Assembly (NCBI RefSeq): GCF_001636405.1
Contig: NZ_KV440950.1
Coordinates: 4,951,977-5,015,976 of the forward strand
DNA length: 64,000 bases
Reading direction: 5' to 3'
Origin: Peribacillus frigoritolerans
Lineage (GTDB): Bacteria > Bacillota > Bacilli > Bacillales > DSM-1321
Positions 1 to 8,127 of the stretch are shown piece after piece (positions within the stretch are counted from its first letter, which is position 1; each line of letters opens with the position of its first letter). Below the pieces are notes generated by a model. The model was not told where the DNA came from and searched no databases. It worked only from the letters and a program-made list of their open reading frames with translations. The translations under genes and the position numbers were made by a program.

Positions 1-878
1 TTCCATGAATAAGCTATCCATATTCCCTTTGGAATGCGAACGGTAAGCATGCCCGAATGACATACTGATGTGAGGGCCTTTGTTTAGGGAGTTTTGCAAA
101 AGGATTTCTTCCATTAATAATTCACTCGCTTGCTTCTGTCAATCAGAAGCACGGCGAACTCATCTCCTCCCACTCTCGCTACAACAGCGATTTCCGAAAA
201 AATCCGTTTTAATAGATTTGCCGCTGCTTTAATCAATTCATCTCCTTTCTTATGGCCATGCGTATCATTCATAAATTTCAGTTCATCTAAATCACACAAT
301 ATCATGGCAACGGGAGTGTCAAAAACCAGATTGGATTTTGCAGCTATATTATCTAAAAACTGTCGATTATGAATGTTCGTTAAAGGGTCATGGGACATTT
401 GATACTCAATATCCTGTATGAATTTCACTCTTTCATCGATATTGCGAATGATTCCTTGAACGGCTACCAATTGCTCTTTTTCATATATGGGTGTAGCATA
501 TTCCTCGAACCACAAAAAATCACCCTCGATAGTTCTCCAGCGTTGAATGACCGGCTTAGTATAATCTATCCCACCATATATCTTTTCATTTAGGAGCTCA
601 AAATCATCAGGATGAATCCTTTCGAAAGGAGAGGAAGGGTCATTGTATGCTTCTTCCAAGACGCCTTGACCTAAAAGTGAATTGATGGATGGACTTAGAT
701 ACCTGAACTTGGAACTTGGATTCGATTCGTAGCAGTAGATAATATCCTTAGAACTTTCCACTATATTAAAAACCTTTTTTTGCACTTCGAAGCCTTTTTT
801 AAGATAATCCTTTTCCCTTTTCTTGCGAGCAAAGATCATACTCTTAAATATATCCAATGACCATTTATTGAATTTCAT
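1..878 (-). pseudogene. PAS-GGDEF diguanylate cyclase-like gene, frameshifted and cut by the window edge
   Basis: The uninterrupted frame (114-878, 254 residues) holds a PAS domain at about residues 30-150 (S-P-S-I-N-S-L-L-G, then F-E-R-I-H-P-D-D) and a GGDEF domain from about 165 with an intact GGDEF motif at 237-241. It stops in mid-domain at a TAA at 114. In a neighbouring frame, from about position 129 to the window edge, the minus strand reads on as A-S-E-L-L-M-E-E-I-L-L-Q and then I-S-M-S-F-G-H-A, which matches the missing end of a GGDEF domain. I infer one indel near 120-131. The family makes cyclic di-GMP from GTP; this copy would lack the last strand-helix elements. No transmembrane segment is visible. 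Either a true mutation or an assembly error is possible; the homopolymer context is not obvious. Confidence 0.75.
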
Positions 879-1061
879 TATACAGCCCCCATACTTTTGA
901 AGTCGTTTCCTTAAAACCCCATCCTTAGATTTGAGGGCGGACTTACACTCATTACTCTTAACATAATTATCCTTTCTATATTATAATTCCAAAAACATCT
1001 AAAAGGAAAAACTATAAATGTTTTTCCTTATCTCCTTAAGAAAAGGGGATGCATAACTGAA

Positions 1062-1090
1062 AAAAGCCGATCCCAATTGGATCGGCTTTT
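1062..1090 (-). terminator. Rho-independent terminator after the DUF4097 gene
   Basis: A 12-bp stem AAAAGCCGATCC / GGATCGGCTTTT with a 5-nt loop, followed on the minus strand by a T-run. It lies 13 nt beyond the DUF4097 stop codon. Because the stem carries A/T arms it may also act on the plus strand. Confidence 0.85.
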
Positions 1091-1102
1091 CATGCTTCAC
1101 GA

Positions 1103-1897
1103 CTATTTCGTTATCTCGATTTTCCCATTATTCGTTTCCAATTTAACTAGATTTTCACCTTTGCCAATGACAGTATCGCCCTCATACTTACCAAGGATAT
1201 CCACTCTCCCATTGTCAACATGAACATCGAAAGTTGTATTCGTCGGTTCATTCTCCGTTTTGATCATGATTTTACCATTATTACTTTCGAGTTCGATTTC
1301 CCTATCCAAGTCTTTCGTGACTAATGTGATTTTACCGTTATTCGAAGAACCAATTAGCTTTCCCTCCACATTATTAAGCTCTACTTTTCCATTAGCAGAT
1401 TTCACTTCAACTTTTTCGGTTATTATATCATTTAATTCTACCCGGCCATTTTGAGATTTCACATTTAGATTTTCACTTTTCAATCCTGTTATTTGCAATT
1501 TTCCATTATCGGATTCGGCGACAAAGGATTTATAAGATTCATCAGGCACATACACCTTTAAATGTAAGGATTGAATATGAAAACCAAAGCTAAACGTACG
1601 TCGATCCTTTAATTGTACCGAAAGCTTCTTCCCTTCCACATCTGCAGTGAAATCCAACTTGGAAACATCCATCCCCTTTGAAACCAACTCTATCCTGGTC
1701 TCCTTTTCCCTCGTTGGCACGATCTCTACAACTGCATTGTCAGCGTCGATCTGAATGTCCGTCACGATTTCCGAAATCGTTTTTTCCTCTGTAGTCGTTT
1801 CCTTATTCGTCATTTGGGAAAACGTAAACAGACTTCCTATTACCCCGATCAATAACAATACAAGTGCAATGATCGATAATTTTTTTACATTAATCAT
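1103..1897 (-). CDS. DUF4097 (putative adhesin-fold) membrane-anchored protein
   Basis: A 264-residue protein with one N-terminal transmembrane segment (about residues 7-27). The long extracytoplasmic part is rich in repeated G-K-V/I-E-L and N-N-G-K-I units, the beta-helix-like pattern of DUF4097 proteins (LiaG/YvlB type). In Bacillus such proteins sit in cell-envelope stress operons; the biochemical role is unknown. It is the last gene of a PadR-DUF1700-DUF4097 operon and overlaps the DUF1700 gene by 8 nt, so translational coupling is likely. No catalytic motif is seen. The family call rests on the repeat pattern, the single anchor and the neighbours. Confidence 0.85.
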   Translation of the reverse strand: MINVKKLSIIALVLLLIGVIGSLFTFSQMTNKETTTEEKTISEIVTDIQIDADNAVVEIVPTREKETRIELVSKGMDVSKLDFTADVEGKKLSVQLKDRRTFSFGFHIQSLHLKVYVPDESYKSFVAESDNGKLQITGLKSENLNVKSQNGRVELNDIITEKVEVKSANGKVELNNVEGKLIGSSNNGKITLVTKDLDREIELESNNGKIMIKTENEPTNTTFDVHVDNGRVDILGKYEGDTVIGKGENLVKLETNNGKIEITK

Positions 1898-2444
1898 TTT
1901 TCAAACCGCCTTTCACAAGGGAAGCGTTAAATTTTAAATAGCGAATGAATCCTTTAGTTAAAGCACTCGTAGCGACAAACATTCCCATGGCAATGAAAAT
2001 GCCAATCCCGCATAGTCCCAATGCGAAGAAAAGATCGAATAATTGAAAGTTACCTAACACAAGGTTAAACAGAGCGCCAAGCGGAGCAAGAATGAACGCT
2101 ATCGCCGAAACCCACCCTGCAATGACAACTCCGATCAAGGCTATAAATGGTCCCAAAACGATCACTAAATTAAAGAACCCCAAACCAATGACTGCCCAAA
2201 CTGCCCGCATAACATTACCTGCAGAAGTCGTTTGTTCAACCTGACCAAGATGATAGGTTGCCATCAGTTCCTTGGAAATCTGTTTAGGATTCCCAAGGGA
2301 TTTGGAGATTTCCTGCTCTGACTTCCCTTCTTCCATTCCAATTTCGAAATACTCTTCGTAATCTTGAAGGATATCTTCCCGTTCCTCTAAGGAAAGTCTG
2401 GTTAAAGAGGCATTCAATTGTTTTAAAAATTGTTCTTTATTCAT
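1890..2444 (-). CDS. DUF1700 / HAAS-domain membrane protein
   Basis: A 184-residue protein. Residues 1-75 form the acidic helical HAAS region ([13 protein letters not shown], then [12 protein letters not shown]) typical of DUF1700, followed by three or four hydrophobic segments to the C-terminus. These proteins are usually encoded beside a PadR regulator and a DUF4097 protein, as here, and are thought to help sense or respond to envelope state. It overlaps the PadR gene by 4 nt and the DUF4097 gene by 8 nt. A TTCCTT-type Shine-Dalgarno on the minus strand precedes the ATG. Confidence 0.85.
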   Translation of the reverse strand: MNKEQFLKQLNASLTRLSLEEREDILQDYEEYFEIGMEEGKSEQEISKSLGNPKQISKELMATYHLGQVEQTTSAGNVMRAVWAVIGLGFFNLVIVLGPFIALIGVVIAGWVSAIAFILAPLGALFNLVLGNFQLFDLFFALGLCGIGIFIAMGMFVATSALTKGFIRYLKFNASLVKGGLKND

Positions 2445-2761
2445 TGGTTCACACCTTCCTTGATTAATTGGTTGACCCCATTGGAAAATTCATTCCATTC
2501 CATCAGCAGTTCTTGAAGGTATCTCCGTCCTTTTTCTGTTAATGTATAATATTTGCGCGGAGGCCCTTCTGTTGATTCTTGCAAATATGTCGTAAAATAC
2601 TCTTCCTTCGTCAATCGTCTTAAAAGTGGATATACCGACCCTTCCGATATTTCAATTTGATCCGAAATCTTCTGTACAAGTTCATACCCATAGCGATCCT
2701 GCTTATCCAGTAACACCAGAACACACAGTTCCAGGACACCTTTCTTAAATTGTACATTCAT
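2441..2761 (-). CDS. PadR-family transcriptional regulator
   Basis: A 106-residue winged-helix protein of the usual length for small (subfamily 2) PadR repressors. Visible hallmarks are L-E-L-C-V-L-V-L-L near the N-terminus, Y-G-Y-E-L-V-Q, the recognition region [12 protein letters not shown], and the wing [12 protein letters not shown]. It is first in the operon with DUF1700 and DUF4097 genes and presumably represses its own promoter, where repeated GTAC-centred motifs are found. The inducer is not predictable. The C-terminal helix for dimerisation (L-L-M-E-W-N-E-F) is present. Confidence 0.92.
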   Translation of the reverse strand: MNVQFKKGVLELCVLVLLDKQDRYGYELVQKISDQIEISEGSVYPLLRRLTKEEYFTTYLQESTEGPPRKYYTLTEKGRRYLQELLMEWNEFSNGVNQLIKEGVNQ

Positions 2762-2805
2762 AGCACCTTCACTCCTTCCAAAAGTTTTTCAGTATAGTTC
2801 AATAA

Positions 2806-2880
2806 ACAGTACTGAACACCGAACAATACATCTTATGTAAATAATTTACCACATGGTACTGTTCATTGCAAGGTACTATA
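2806..2880 (-). promoter_or_regulatory. Possible PadR operator/promoter region
   Basis: Upstream of the padR gene the minus strand holds two related motifs, GAACAGTACC and TTCAGTACTG (around 2855-2866 and 2807-2818), plus a third GTACC (about 2873-2877). Repeated, partly palindromic motifs within 80 nt of the start suit autoregulation by the PadR protein. The assignment is positional; spacing and exact half-sites cannot be proved from one sequence. Confidence 0.35.
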
Positions 2881-2989
2881 AATATTTTTATGTCTTACAC
2901 GCATTCCAATAAGGAAGAAAATTAGCATTATATTCAAAGCTGCAGGAGAATACGATGTATAATAGTAAAATGTGGAAGGAGGAGTTACT

Positions 2990-4048
2990 TTGGCCAATAA
3001 AGCAATAACAAAGAAGCAATTCGATTTTCTTGAACATGAATTTAATTACCTTGAAAAGGAAGGAGTCATCTCCCGGCAAGAGAAAGTGAGGATGTTAGGT
3101 TCCTATGATGTAAAAGGCAATTTGAACTTCATCACGATTCTATTATCCATTGGGGCACTTCTTTTAGGTTTAGGCGTATTGACCTTCGTAGCCAGCAACT
3201 GGATCTATTTAAGTAAAGCGGTTAAATTACTGCTTATCATTGCATGCCTATTCGGAGTGAACTTTGCTGGCGTGAAGGTGCAGGCACGCTTTCCCAAAAC
3301 GGCACGAAGTCTGCATTATGCAGGTATCCTGATCTTTGGTGCAGGGATATTTCTAGTCGAGCAGATGTTTAACATTAGCATCAATTTCAACAATTCCTTT
3401 TTATTATGGGCGATTGGAACGGTATTCATTGGATACTATTTGAAGGATGCTTTCATCCTCCTTTTTACATCTTTCCTGCTTTTCATTTATTTGAACGGAA
3501 GTATATTCGTTGATGAAACATCTTATCCGCTTGCCATTCTTGTGTTTCTACCGGTTTTATACATTCTGTTAAAGAAATTCGATTACCCTAATTATCTGAC
3601 CTTTTTCATTAACGCTTTAGCCATCAATACAATTGCCTTATTTCTTATGGAATTCGTGCCGAAACTAGGGTTTGAAAATTCGAATACGATTGTCCTTTCC
3701 ATCTTGTTTGTACTGGGTATCGTGCTTGCCTATATTCCGGTAAGAGCCAAATTACAAAACATCACACACATACAAGGGCATATCTTACATGGTTTAACCG
3801 CACTCTTCCTTACCTTTGATTTTTCAATCTGGTTTCCTATAGCTTATTTCGTTTTTCTGCTTTATCTGATTCTAAAAGGCAGTTTGACCAGCATCGTGAT
3901 AATATGTGCACTGATTTTCAGATATTACATCTACTCCTTTGACTTCCTGCCAAAATCGCTTACATTCATCATCGGTGGAATCATGCTCATCGGTTTTGGC
4001 TTCTTCTTTGAAAACCAACGAAAAAAAGGAGGGGAACTCAATGAGTAA
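2990..4048 (+). CDS. DUF2157 polytopic membrane protein
   Basis: A membrane protein of about 352 residues: a soluble N-terminal part (about 55 residues, helical, with K-K-Q-F-D-F-L-E) followed by roughly ten hydrophobic segments, the DUF2157 layout. I chose the TTG at 2990 because AAGGAGGAG lies 6 nt before it; a GTG at 2972 in the same frame would place that Shine-Dalgarno inside the gene. The following gene starts 8 nt before this stop. DUF2157 proteins of Bacillus are commonly paired with a GDYXXLXY-domain protein, as seen here. No transport or catalytic motif is recognised. Confidence 0.85.
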   Translation: MANKAITKKQFDFLEHEFNYLEKEGVISRQEKVRMLGSYDVKGNLNFITILLSIGALLLGLGVLTFVASNWIYLSKAVKLLLIIACLFGVNFAGVKVQARFPKTARSLHYAGILIFGAGIFLVEQMFNISINFNNSFLLWAIGTVFIGYYLKDAFILLFTSFLLFIYLNGSIFVDETSYPLAILVFLPVLYILLKKFDYPNYLTFFINALAINTIALFLMEFVPKLGFENSNTIVLSILFVLGIVLAYIPVRAKLQNITHIQGHILHGLTALFLTFDFSIWFPIAYFVFLLYLILKGSLTSIVIICALIFRYYIYSFDFLPKSLTFIIGGIMLIGFGFFFENQRKKGGELNE

Positions 4049-4577
4049 TCCATCATTCCGGCCACTCATCATATTTTCCATTCCAGTCTTGATTTTGTTA
4101 ATCTTGGCGTTTCCCCCGGTCTGGACAACAATGACAGGAGATGTAATCAAAATCAAAACAGCCCCGGTCGACCCGACTGATTTGTTTAGGGGAAGCTATG
4201 TGGCTTTGAAATACGAAATTGAATCAGTAAAGCCGTCGCAAGTCGATGACTCGATTAAAACCGAGTTCAATACAAGGAATATGGGTGATTATAAAAAGGT
4301 ATATGTACGTTTAAAACAAAATAAGGATGGACTATATGTTGTCGATTACGTAACGAAAGAAAAACCCGGCGAAGGCGTGTACCTAAAAGGGGAATTGGAA
4401 GTCCCTTATGACCTGCAAAATGCTAAAACCATTCAGATCAGATACGGTCTGGACAATTATTTCGCATCCGAAGAAAAGGCAAAGGAAATGGAGAAGGAAG
4501 CATTGGCCAATCCTTCAGTGGCCGTCGTAAAAGTTCGTAATGGCCATGTTGTTTTAACCGATATCATCATTGAATGA
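4041..4577 (+). CDS. GDYXXLXY-domain membrane-anchored protein
   Basis: A protein of 178 residues from the ATG at 4041, preceded by AAGGAGGGG. One transmembrane segment (about residues 8-28) is followed by an extracytoplasmic domain with the family motif in the form L-F-R-G-S-Y-V-A-L-K-Y-E-I. The related D-L-R-G-D-Y form names the family. The gene overlaps the DUF2157 gene by 8 nt, a conserved partnership suggesting a membrane complex of unknown function. A longer reading of the frame from 3939 lies inside the upstream gene and is not credible. Confidence 0.85.
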   Translation: MSNPSFRPLIIFSIPVLILLILAFPPVWTTMTGDVIKIKTAPVDPTDLFRGSYVALKYEIESVKPSQVDDSIKTEFNTRNMGDYKKVYVRLKQNKDGLYVVDYVTKEKPGEGVYLKGELEVPYDLQNAKTIQIRYGLDNYFASEEKAKEMEKEALANPSVAVVKVRNGHVVLTDIIIE

Positions 4578-4598
4578 ATGGCCCCCGGATATGACTAG

Positions 4599-4631
4599 CA
4601 AAAAGAGCATCGGTTTTTCGATGCTCTTTTG
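4599..4631 (+). terminator. Terminator after the DUF2157/GDYXXLXY pair
   Basis: Stem CAAAAAGAGCATCG / CGATGCTCTTTTG with a 6-nt loop, 20 nt after the stop codon. The A- and T-rich arms make it usable in both directions, so it can also end the convergent NlpC/P60-like gene. Confidence 0.85.
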
Positions 4632-4664
4632 TTTTCTGGACTATTATCATGTGAATTCAGATTG

Positions 4665-5144
4665 TTACTTAATGACCCGTTTTGCCCCTATATATTTTTC
4701 TTTCCAATATTCATCACTCATTTTGACCACTTTGACCCCTTTGGTGGTGGTCCCGACAAATGTGCCATTTCCATAATAGATTCCTACAAAAGAGACCTGC
4801 CCTTTCTTCCCTGTCGCATAGAAGACCAAATCGCCCGCTTTCAAATCTTTTTGCTTCACGGCCTTTCCGGTTTTATACTGGTCCGCACTCGTTCTTGGAA
4901 TCTTCATTTCTGTGGCCGCATTTTTATATACATATTGGGTAAGACCGCTAGCATCAAACCCTTTAGGGGTCGTCCCCCCATATTTATATTTGCTTCCCAC
5001 CTGCTTCTTTGCCAAAGCGGCAACTTCATCACCATAATTGATAGAGGCTGAAGCATTAGCCGGACTGAATATGAATGCCGTCAATAATGCCCCGACTAAA
5101 ACTATGGCTGCAAACCATTTTGAAACTGGTAAACGATAACTCAT
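4665..5144 (-). CDS. Secreted NlpC/P60-fold protein lacking the catalytic triad
   Basis: A 159-residue protein with a signal peptide (basic start, hydrophobic residues 10-28, likely cleavage after A-N-A near residue 33) and one NlpC/P60 domain. Normal members cut peptidoglycan peptides with a Cys-His-His/polar triad. Here the D-C-S-G motif reads F-D-A-S-G-L (Ala65, codon GCT), the H-V-G-I motif reads F-V-G-I-Y-Y-G (Phe119), and the third position reads F-V-G-T (Gly131). The fold-supporting residues K-Y-K-Y-G-G, I-P-R-T-S-A-D-Q and A-G-D-L-V-F are kept. The frame is intact, so this looks like a maintained pseudo-enzyme, perhaps a wall-binding or regulatory protein, not a decayed gene. Confidence is high for the fold and moderate for loss of activity. 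Confidence 0.88.
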   Translation of the reverse strand: MSYRLPVSKWFAAIVLVGALLTAFIFSPANASASINYGDEVAALAKKQVGSKYKYGGTTPKGFDASGLTQYVYKNAATEMKIPRTSADQYKTGKAVKQKDLKAGDLVFYATGKKGQVSFVGIYYGNGTFVGTTTKGVKVVKMSDEYWKEKYIGAKRVIK

Positions 5145-5252
5145 CCTTTTTCCTCCCCAAACTGAAAATGAACCACAATTTTAAATGTATGTTGATTTTC
5201 GGTTTTTAGACCAAATCATTTTCGGCGATCGTCATCCCTGCAAAAAAAATAA

Positions 5253-5292
5253 CCAGATAACGCCGTTGTCTAGCTAATACGGTGCTATCTGG
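5253..5292 (-). terminator. Terminator after the holin-like gene
   Basis: Inverted repeat CCAGATAnCnCCGT / ACGGnGnTATCTGG, followed on the minus strand by TTATTTTTTTT. It lies about 40 nt beyond the holin-like stop codon. Confidence 0.85.
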
Positions 5293-5330
5293 TATACTCT
5301 ACTTTTCAGTAGCTGAAAGAATAGTGTTCA

Positions 5331-5603
5331 TTACTTAGGTTCCTCGTATTGTCGTGCATTTTCACTGTCACTTAAACCTTTAGTTGTATGATCGACCACA
5401 CCGCCGATCCCAAAGAATGTAAGCGCTATGAAGTTAATGATGCCTAAAGCGCCGTTCAAGGCATCATCAGAAATGGTAAAGCCTATAGGAGTAATGAAAT
5501 TGTTTATGAACGCGGCAACCATCTGCACCAATATTAAAAGCCCAGGAAGGAGTACAGTGAATATAAACGTAGGGTTCTTAAGACGCACTTTCCAGTTGAT
5601 CAT
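5331..5603 (-). CDS. Phage holin family protein (phi-LC3 type)
   Basis: A 90-residue protein with W-K-V-R-L-K-N-P at its start, a transmembrane segment at about 12-35, a second at about 48-70, and a charged tail, matching the small phiLC3-type holin family. Holins make membrane holes for endolysin release. No phage genes are nearby, so this is a stand-alone holin-like gene of the sort common in Bacillus chromosomes. Its gene neighbour (4665-5144) is a secreted NlpC/P60-fold protein, but the two are separated by a terminator and so are probably not cotranscribed. A GGGGGAAAA Shine-Dalgarno precedes the ATG. Confidence 0.8.
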   Translation of the reverse strand: MINWKVRLKNPTFIFTVLLPGLLILVQMVAAFINNFITPIGFTISDDALNGALGIINFIALTFFGIGGVVDHTTKGLSDSENARQYEEPK

Positions 5604-5737
5604 TGCTTTTCCCCCTCTCTATCCTATTAAGTCCGCTTCATGAAGATTGTCGCGGACCTGCTATATTTTATGCGGCTTGTCCTTCTTACGTTCAAAAATT
5701 CCATTATCATCTATTACTCTAGTATCCACATAAACAT

Positions 5738-5760
5738 AAAAAAGCCCATCAGAGGATGGA
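5738..5760 (-). terminator. Terminator after the GntR/ABC operon
   Basis: A short stem CCATC / GATGG with a 4-nt loop followed on the minus strand by GCTTTTTT, about 37 nt beyond the ATPase stop codon. The stem is short, so efficiency is uncertain. Confidence 0.6.
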
Positions 5761-5796
5761 CCTTCAAAGTAGTTTTTAAAAACACTAGAGAGCGCC

Positions 5797-6648
5797 TCAC
5801 TTTAACAAGTAAGTAACAGCTTCCTCGAGCTCTATATACTCCTCGGCGTGCCATTTCATTCCTGCCTTTAGAAAATAAGCTTCTGCCTCTAAAGGTAAAT
5901 GGGTAGTCACCGTCCGCAAACCTTTTCTCTCAATTTCCCCCGGAATGGATACCTGCGGCAAGTCCTCTGCCAGCCAATATCGTTTATACTGCTGAGCCAA
6001 TTTGTCTTTTTCGAACTTTCCTGCCATTTGTCCCCGGTTTATAAATATCAGGTAATCGGCAAGTTTACGGATATCCTCCATTTGATGAGTGGAAATGAAA
6101 ATCGTCTTATCTTCCCTTTCCATCCACTCAGTCAAAAAATCCGTATACTTCCGTTTTGAGACAATATCCATATGTGCTGTCGGTTCATCCAGAATCAATA
6201 GTTGGGCATTTTTGGACAAAGTCAGGGACGCTAGTAACTTCTGTTGATTACCCTGTGATAATTTTCCGTACTTCTTATTCATGGGTATGTCGAAGGTATC
6301 CACCATATTCCCAAACCAATTATCATCCCAATTCGGATACCATTTAGAGAATAAGACCTTTAATTCATTTCCCGTAAATGAGTCACAGCCCATCAAAGTT
6401 TGAGGCTGGTAAGCAATTTGCTTTTTCCAACTTTCATCATCCTGGTTTGTATTACTTCCAAAAACGATAACCTCACCCATATCTTGTCTCGCCAGCTGCA
6501 TGATCGTTTTCAGCAGTGTACTTTTACCTGCACCATTATTACCGACCAAAGCCGTAACCGTACCCGATTCAAGCTTAAGGTTAATCGGTCCTAACAAAAA
6601 ATCCTCGATTTTCTTTTCAACGGAAAGTACCTCAAGTGATGCCGTCAT
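5797..6648 (-). CDS. ABC transporter ATP-binding protein (YtrB-like)
   Basis: An ATPase of 283 residues from the ATG at 6648, which shares one base with the stop of the GntR gene; GGGAGGG precedes it. Walker A is G-N-N-G-A-G-K-S-T, Walker B is L-L-I-L-D-E-P-T, and the signature is L-S-Q-G-N-Q-Q-K, a variant of LSGGQ seen in YtrB-like ATPases controlled by GntR regulators. Adjacent genes encode a GntR regulator and an ABC-2-type permease, so the three form one exporter or envelope-related operon. In Bacillus the ytr operon responds to cell-wall antibiotics; whether this one does is an inference. Confidence 0.88.
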   Translation of the reverse strand: MTASLEVLSVEKKIEDFLLGPINLKLESGTVTALVGNNGAGKSTLLKTIMQLARQDMGEVIVFGSNTNQDDESWKKQIAYQPQTLMGCDSFTGNELKVLFSKWYPNWDDNWFGNMVDTFDIPMNKKYGKLSQGNQQKLLASLTLSKNAQLLILDEPTAHMDIVSKRKYTDFLTEWMEREDKTIFISTHQMEDIRKLADYLIFINRGQMAGKFEKDKLAQQYKRYWLAEDLPQVSIPGEIERKGLRTVTTHLPLEAEAYFLKAGMKWHAEEYIELEEAVTYLLK

Positions 6649-7052
6649 CAACCTTTCCCTCCCTTTTTTATTTTAAGCTCTTCGATCAGTTCTGCAAAAA
6701 TCGTCTCGATTTCTTCAAATGTATAATTTTGTTGAAGCGCTGATTCAATGCTTTTCTCCATCGCTTGCTGGACGGATTTGATTTTCACACTTCGGATGAG
6801 ACTTTCCTCCACTTTTGCAACGAAGGTCCCTTTTCCCTGGATGGTAGTGATGAATCCTTCCAGTTCCAAATCCTGATAGGCTCTCCTGGTGGTAATTGCA
6901 CTGATTTCCAAATCCTTCGATAGCGTTCTTATTGACGGCAAAGGGGCACCTGGAGCCAGTTGCCCACTTGCTATCATGGCTTGAATCTGACCAGCTATCT
7001 GATGATAAATGGGGACTCTTGATTCTTTTGATAAATGAACCGGTAGCTCCAC
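6648..7052 (-). CDS. GntR-family regulator, YtrA subfamily
   Basis: A 134-residue protein with an N-terminal winged helix (P-I-Y-H-Q-I-A-G-Q-I, P-G-A-P-L-P-S-I-R-T-L-S-K, T-T-R-R-A-Y-Q-D-L-E, T-I-Q-G-K-G-T-F-V) and only a short C-terminal helical tail, the YtrA size class. It starts at a GTG with AGGAAAAGGAAA upstream. It lies between the permease and ATPase genes. A 20-bp near-palindrome of the GTGT..ACAC type upstream of the permease gene (7821-7840) is its likely operator. Confidence 0.92.
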   Translation of the reverse strand: MELPVHLSKESRVPIYHQIAGQIQAMIASGQLAPGAPLPSIRTLSKDLEISAITTRRAYQDLELEGFITTIQGKGTFVAKVEESLIRSVKIKSVQQAMEKSIESALQQNYTFEEIETIFAELIEELKIKKGGKG

Positions 7053-7075
7053 TTTCCTTTTCCTCCCCGGATATC

Positions 7076-7792
7076 TTATTTTAAATAATCTATTTTTTTC
7101 ATTTTCTTTACCATATAATGCTTACAGTAATAATAACCGCTGACCGCTATCACTCCTGAAACAGCCATTGACCAAATAGGGAATGCCTTCGCCGCTTCCA
7201 TCGATAAGCCAACGATCCCTGTATCTGTTTTCACGTAGAACCATACGAGAATTAACGTTACTCCCCCATATATGATGATACTCCATACTAACAGCATCAT
7301 TGGAGTGATCCTGTCTCCTACGTCGCTTGCGGCATAAGTGAAGGCAGATGCTACCCCAAAAACCAACCAAATAAGCATAAATGCAATGTATTCAAGAATG
7401 TCCATCGATTCAAGGAGCATTGGCGAAAATAAAATCAAGAACAATAGTTGAAAAGGCAAACCGGGAAACAGTGCTTGAACTAAGCGACTCTTCATCAGCA
7501 CTTCCTTGTCTATAGGCAGTGTGTTTAACATCATGAAAAATGGCGAACCCCAAATTTCCCCATCCACCTTTTGATATTGTAATTCTTTGGATCTAACCAT
7601 ATAAGGAACCAAACCAAATAGCAGCAGAAAAGCAATATCAATAAAAATGGAGGGCAGTTTGTCCCCATCATTCCAAACAACCGTATACATAACAGCGACC
7701 GCAAGAAGGATGAAAAACAAACTGAATATCCCGATCCATGATTTTTTCCATTCCATTTTTGCTAACCAGAAAGCATCTTTCCACGTATCCAT
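7076..7792 (-). CDS. ABC-2-type permease of the GntR-regulated operon
   Basis: A 238-residue protein with six hydrophobic segments: about 17-37, 47-67, 103-120, 128-152, 165-187 and 203-223. It ends with a basic tail (K-K-M-K-K). It has no recognisable substrate motif; placement before the GntR and ATPase genes (23 nt gap, same strand) makes it the membrane partner of that ATPase. It is the first gene after the GTGT/ACAC palindrome and so is likely repressed by the GntR protein. Substrate is unknown. Confidence 0.82.
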   Translation of the reverse strand: MDTWKDAFWLAKMEWKKSWIGIFSLFFILLAVAVMYTVVWNDGDKLPSIFIDIAFLLLFGLVPYMVRSKELQYQKVDGEIWGSPFFMMLNTLPIDKEVLMKSRLVQALFPGLPFQLLFLILFSPMLLESMDILEYIAFMLIWLVFGVASAFTYAASDVGDRITPMMLLVWSIIIYGGVTLILVWFYVKTDTGIVGLSMEAAKAFPIWSMAVSGVIAVSGYYYCKHYMVKKMKKIDYLK

Positions 7793-7820
7793 GTACGTAA
7801 GCCCCTTTCAAATTGTTATA

Positions 7821-7840
7821 GTGTTTATATCTATATACAC
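7821..7840 (-). promoter_or_regulatory. YtrA-type operator palindrome
   Basis: The sequence GTGTTTATAT/CTATATACAC is a 20-bp palindrome with few mismatches, about 30 nt before the permease start. GntR regulators of the YtrA group are known to bind GTGTA...TACAC palindromes, so this is the expected autoregulatory site. The rest of the 335-base gap (7793-8127) holds nothing else I can support apart from the aminotransferase terminator. Confidence 0.6.
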
Positions 7841-8082
7841 AGTATATGTTAATAATATCCACTTTGCAACCATAAATAGGATTTTATCTCCATAACAAAG
7901 CGAAGTTAAACTTGATATAGGAACACATCTTTCGAATATCAGCATGACAAGGTATGAAAAAGAACAGCGGCTTTTTGCTCCAGGTGTTTTAGGTCAGGAC
8001 ATCATTCCATAAGGGTCAACTTTCTCAAATGCCTTAATGATACTTGTACATTTCACCTTATATAAAAGCAGGAAAATAAAAA

Positions 8083-8113
8083 AAGAACGTCCGATCCGTG
8101 ACCGGGCGTTCTT
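8083..8113 (-). terminator. Terminator after the aminotransferase gene
   Basis: Stem AAGAACGNCCG / CGGNCGTTCTT (one mismatch per arm) followed on the minus strand by TTTTTTT, 15 nt beyond the stop codon. Confidence 0.85.
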
Positions 8114-8127
8114 AAAACCTGAATATA

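Noticed and set aside
4629-5051. Plus-strand ORF of 140 residues
   Set aside because: It is the reverse-strand shadow of the NlpC/P60-like gene, which has signal peptide, fold motifs and a good start.
5331-5603. Prophage at the holin/NlpC region
   Set aside because: No integrase, terminase or structural genes nearby; holin-like genes occur alone in Bacillus chromosomes.
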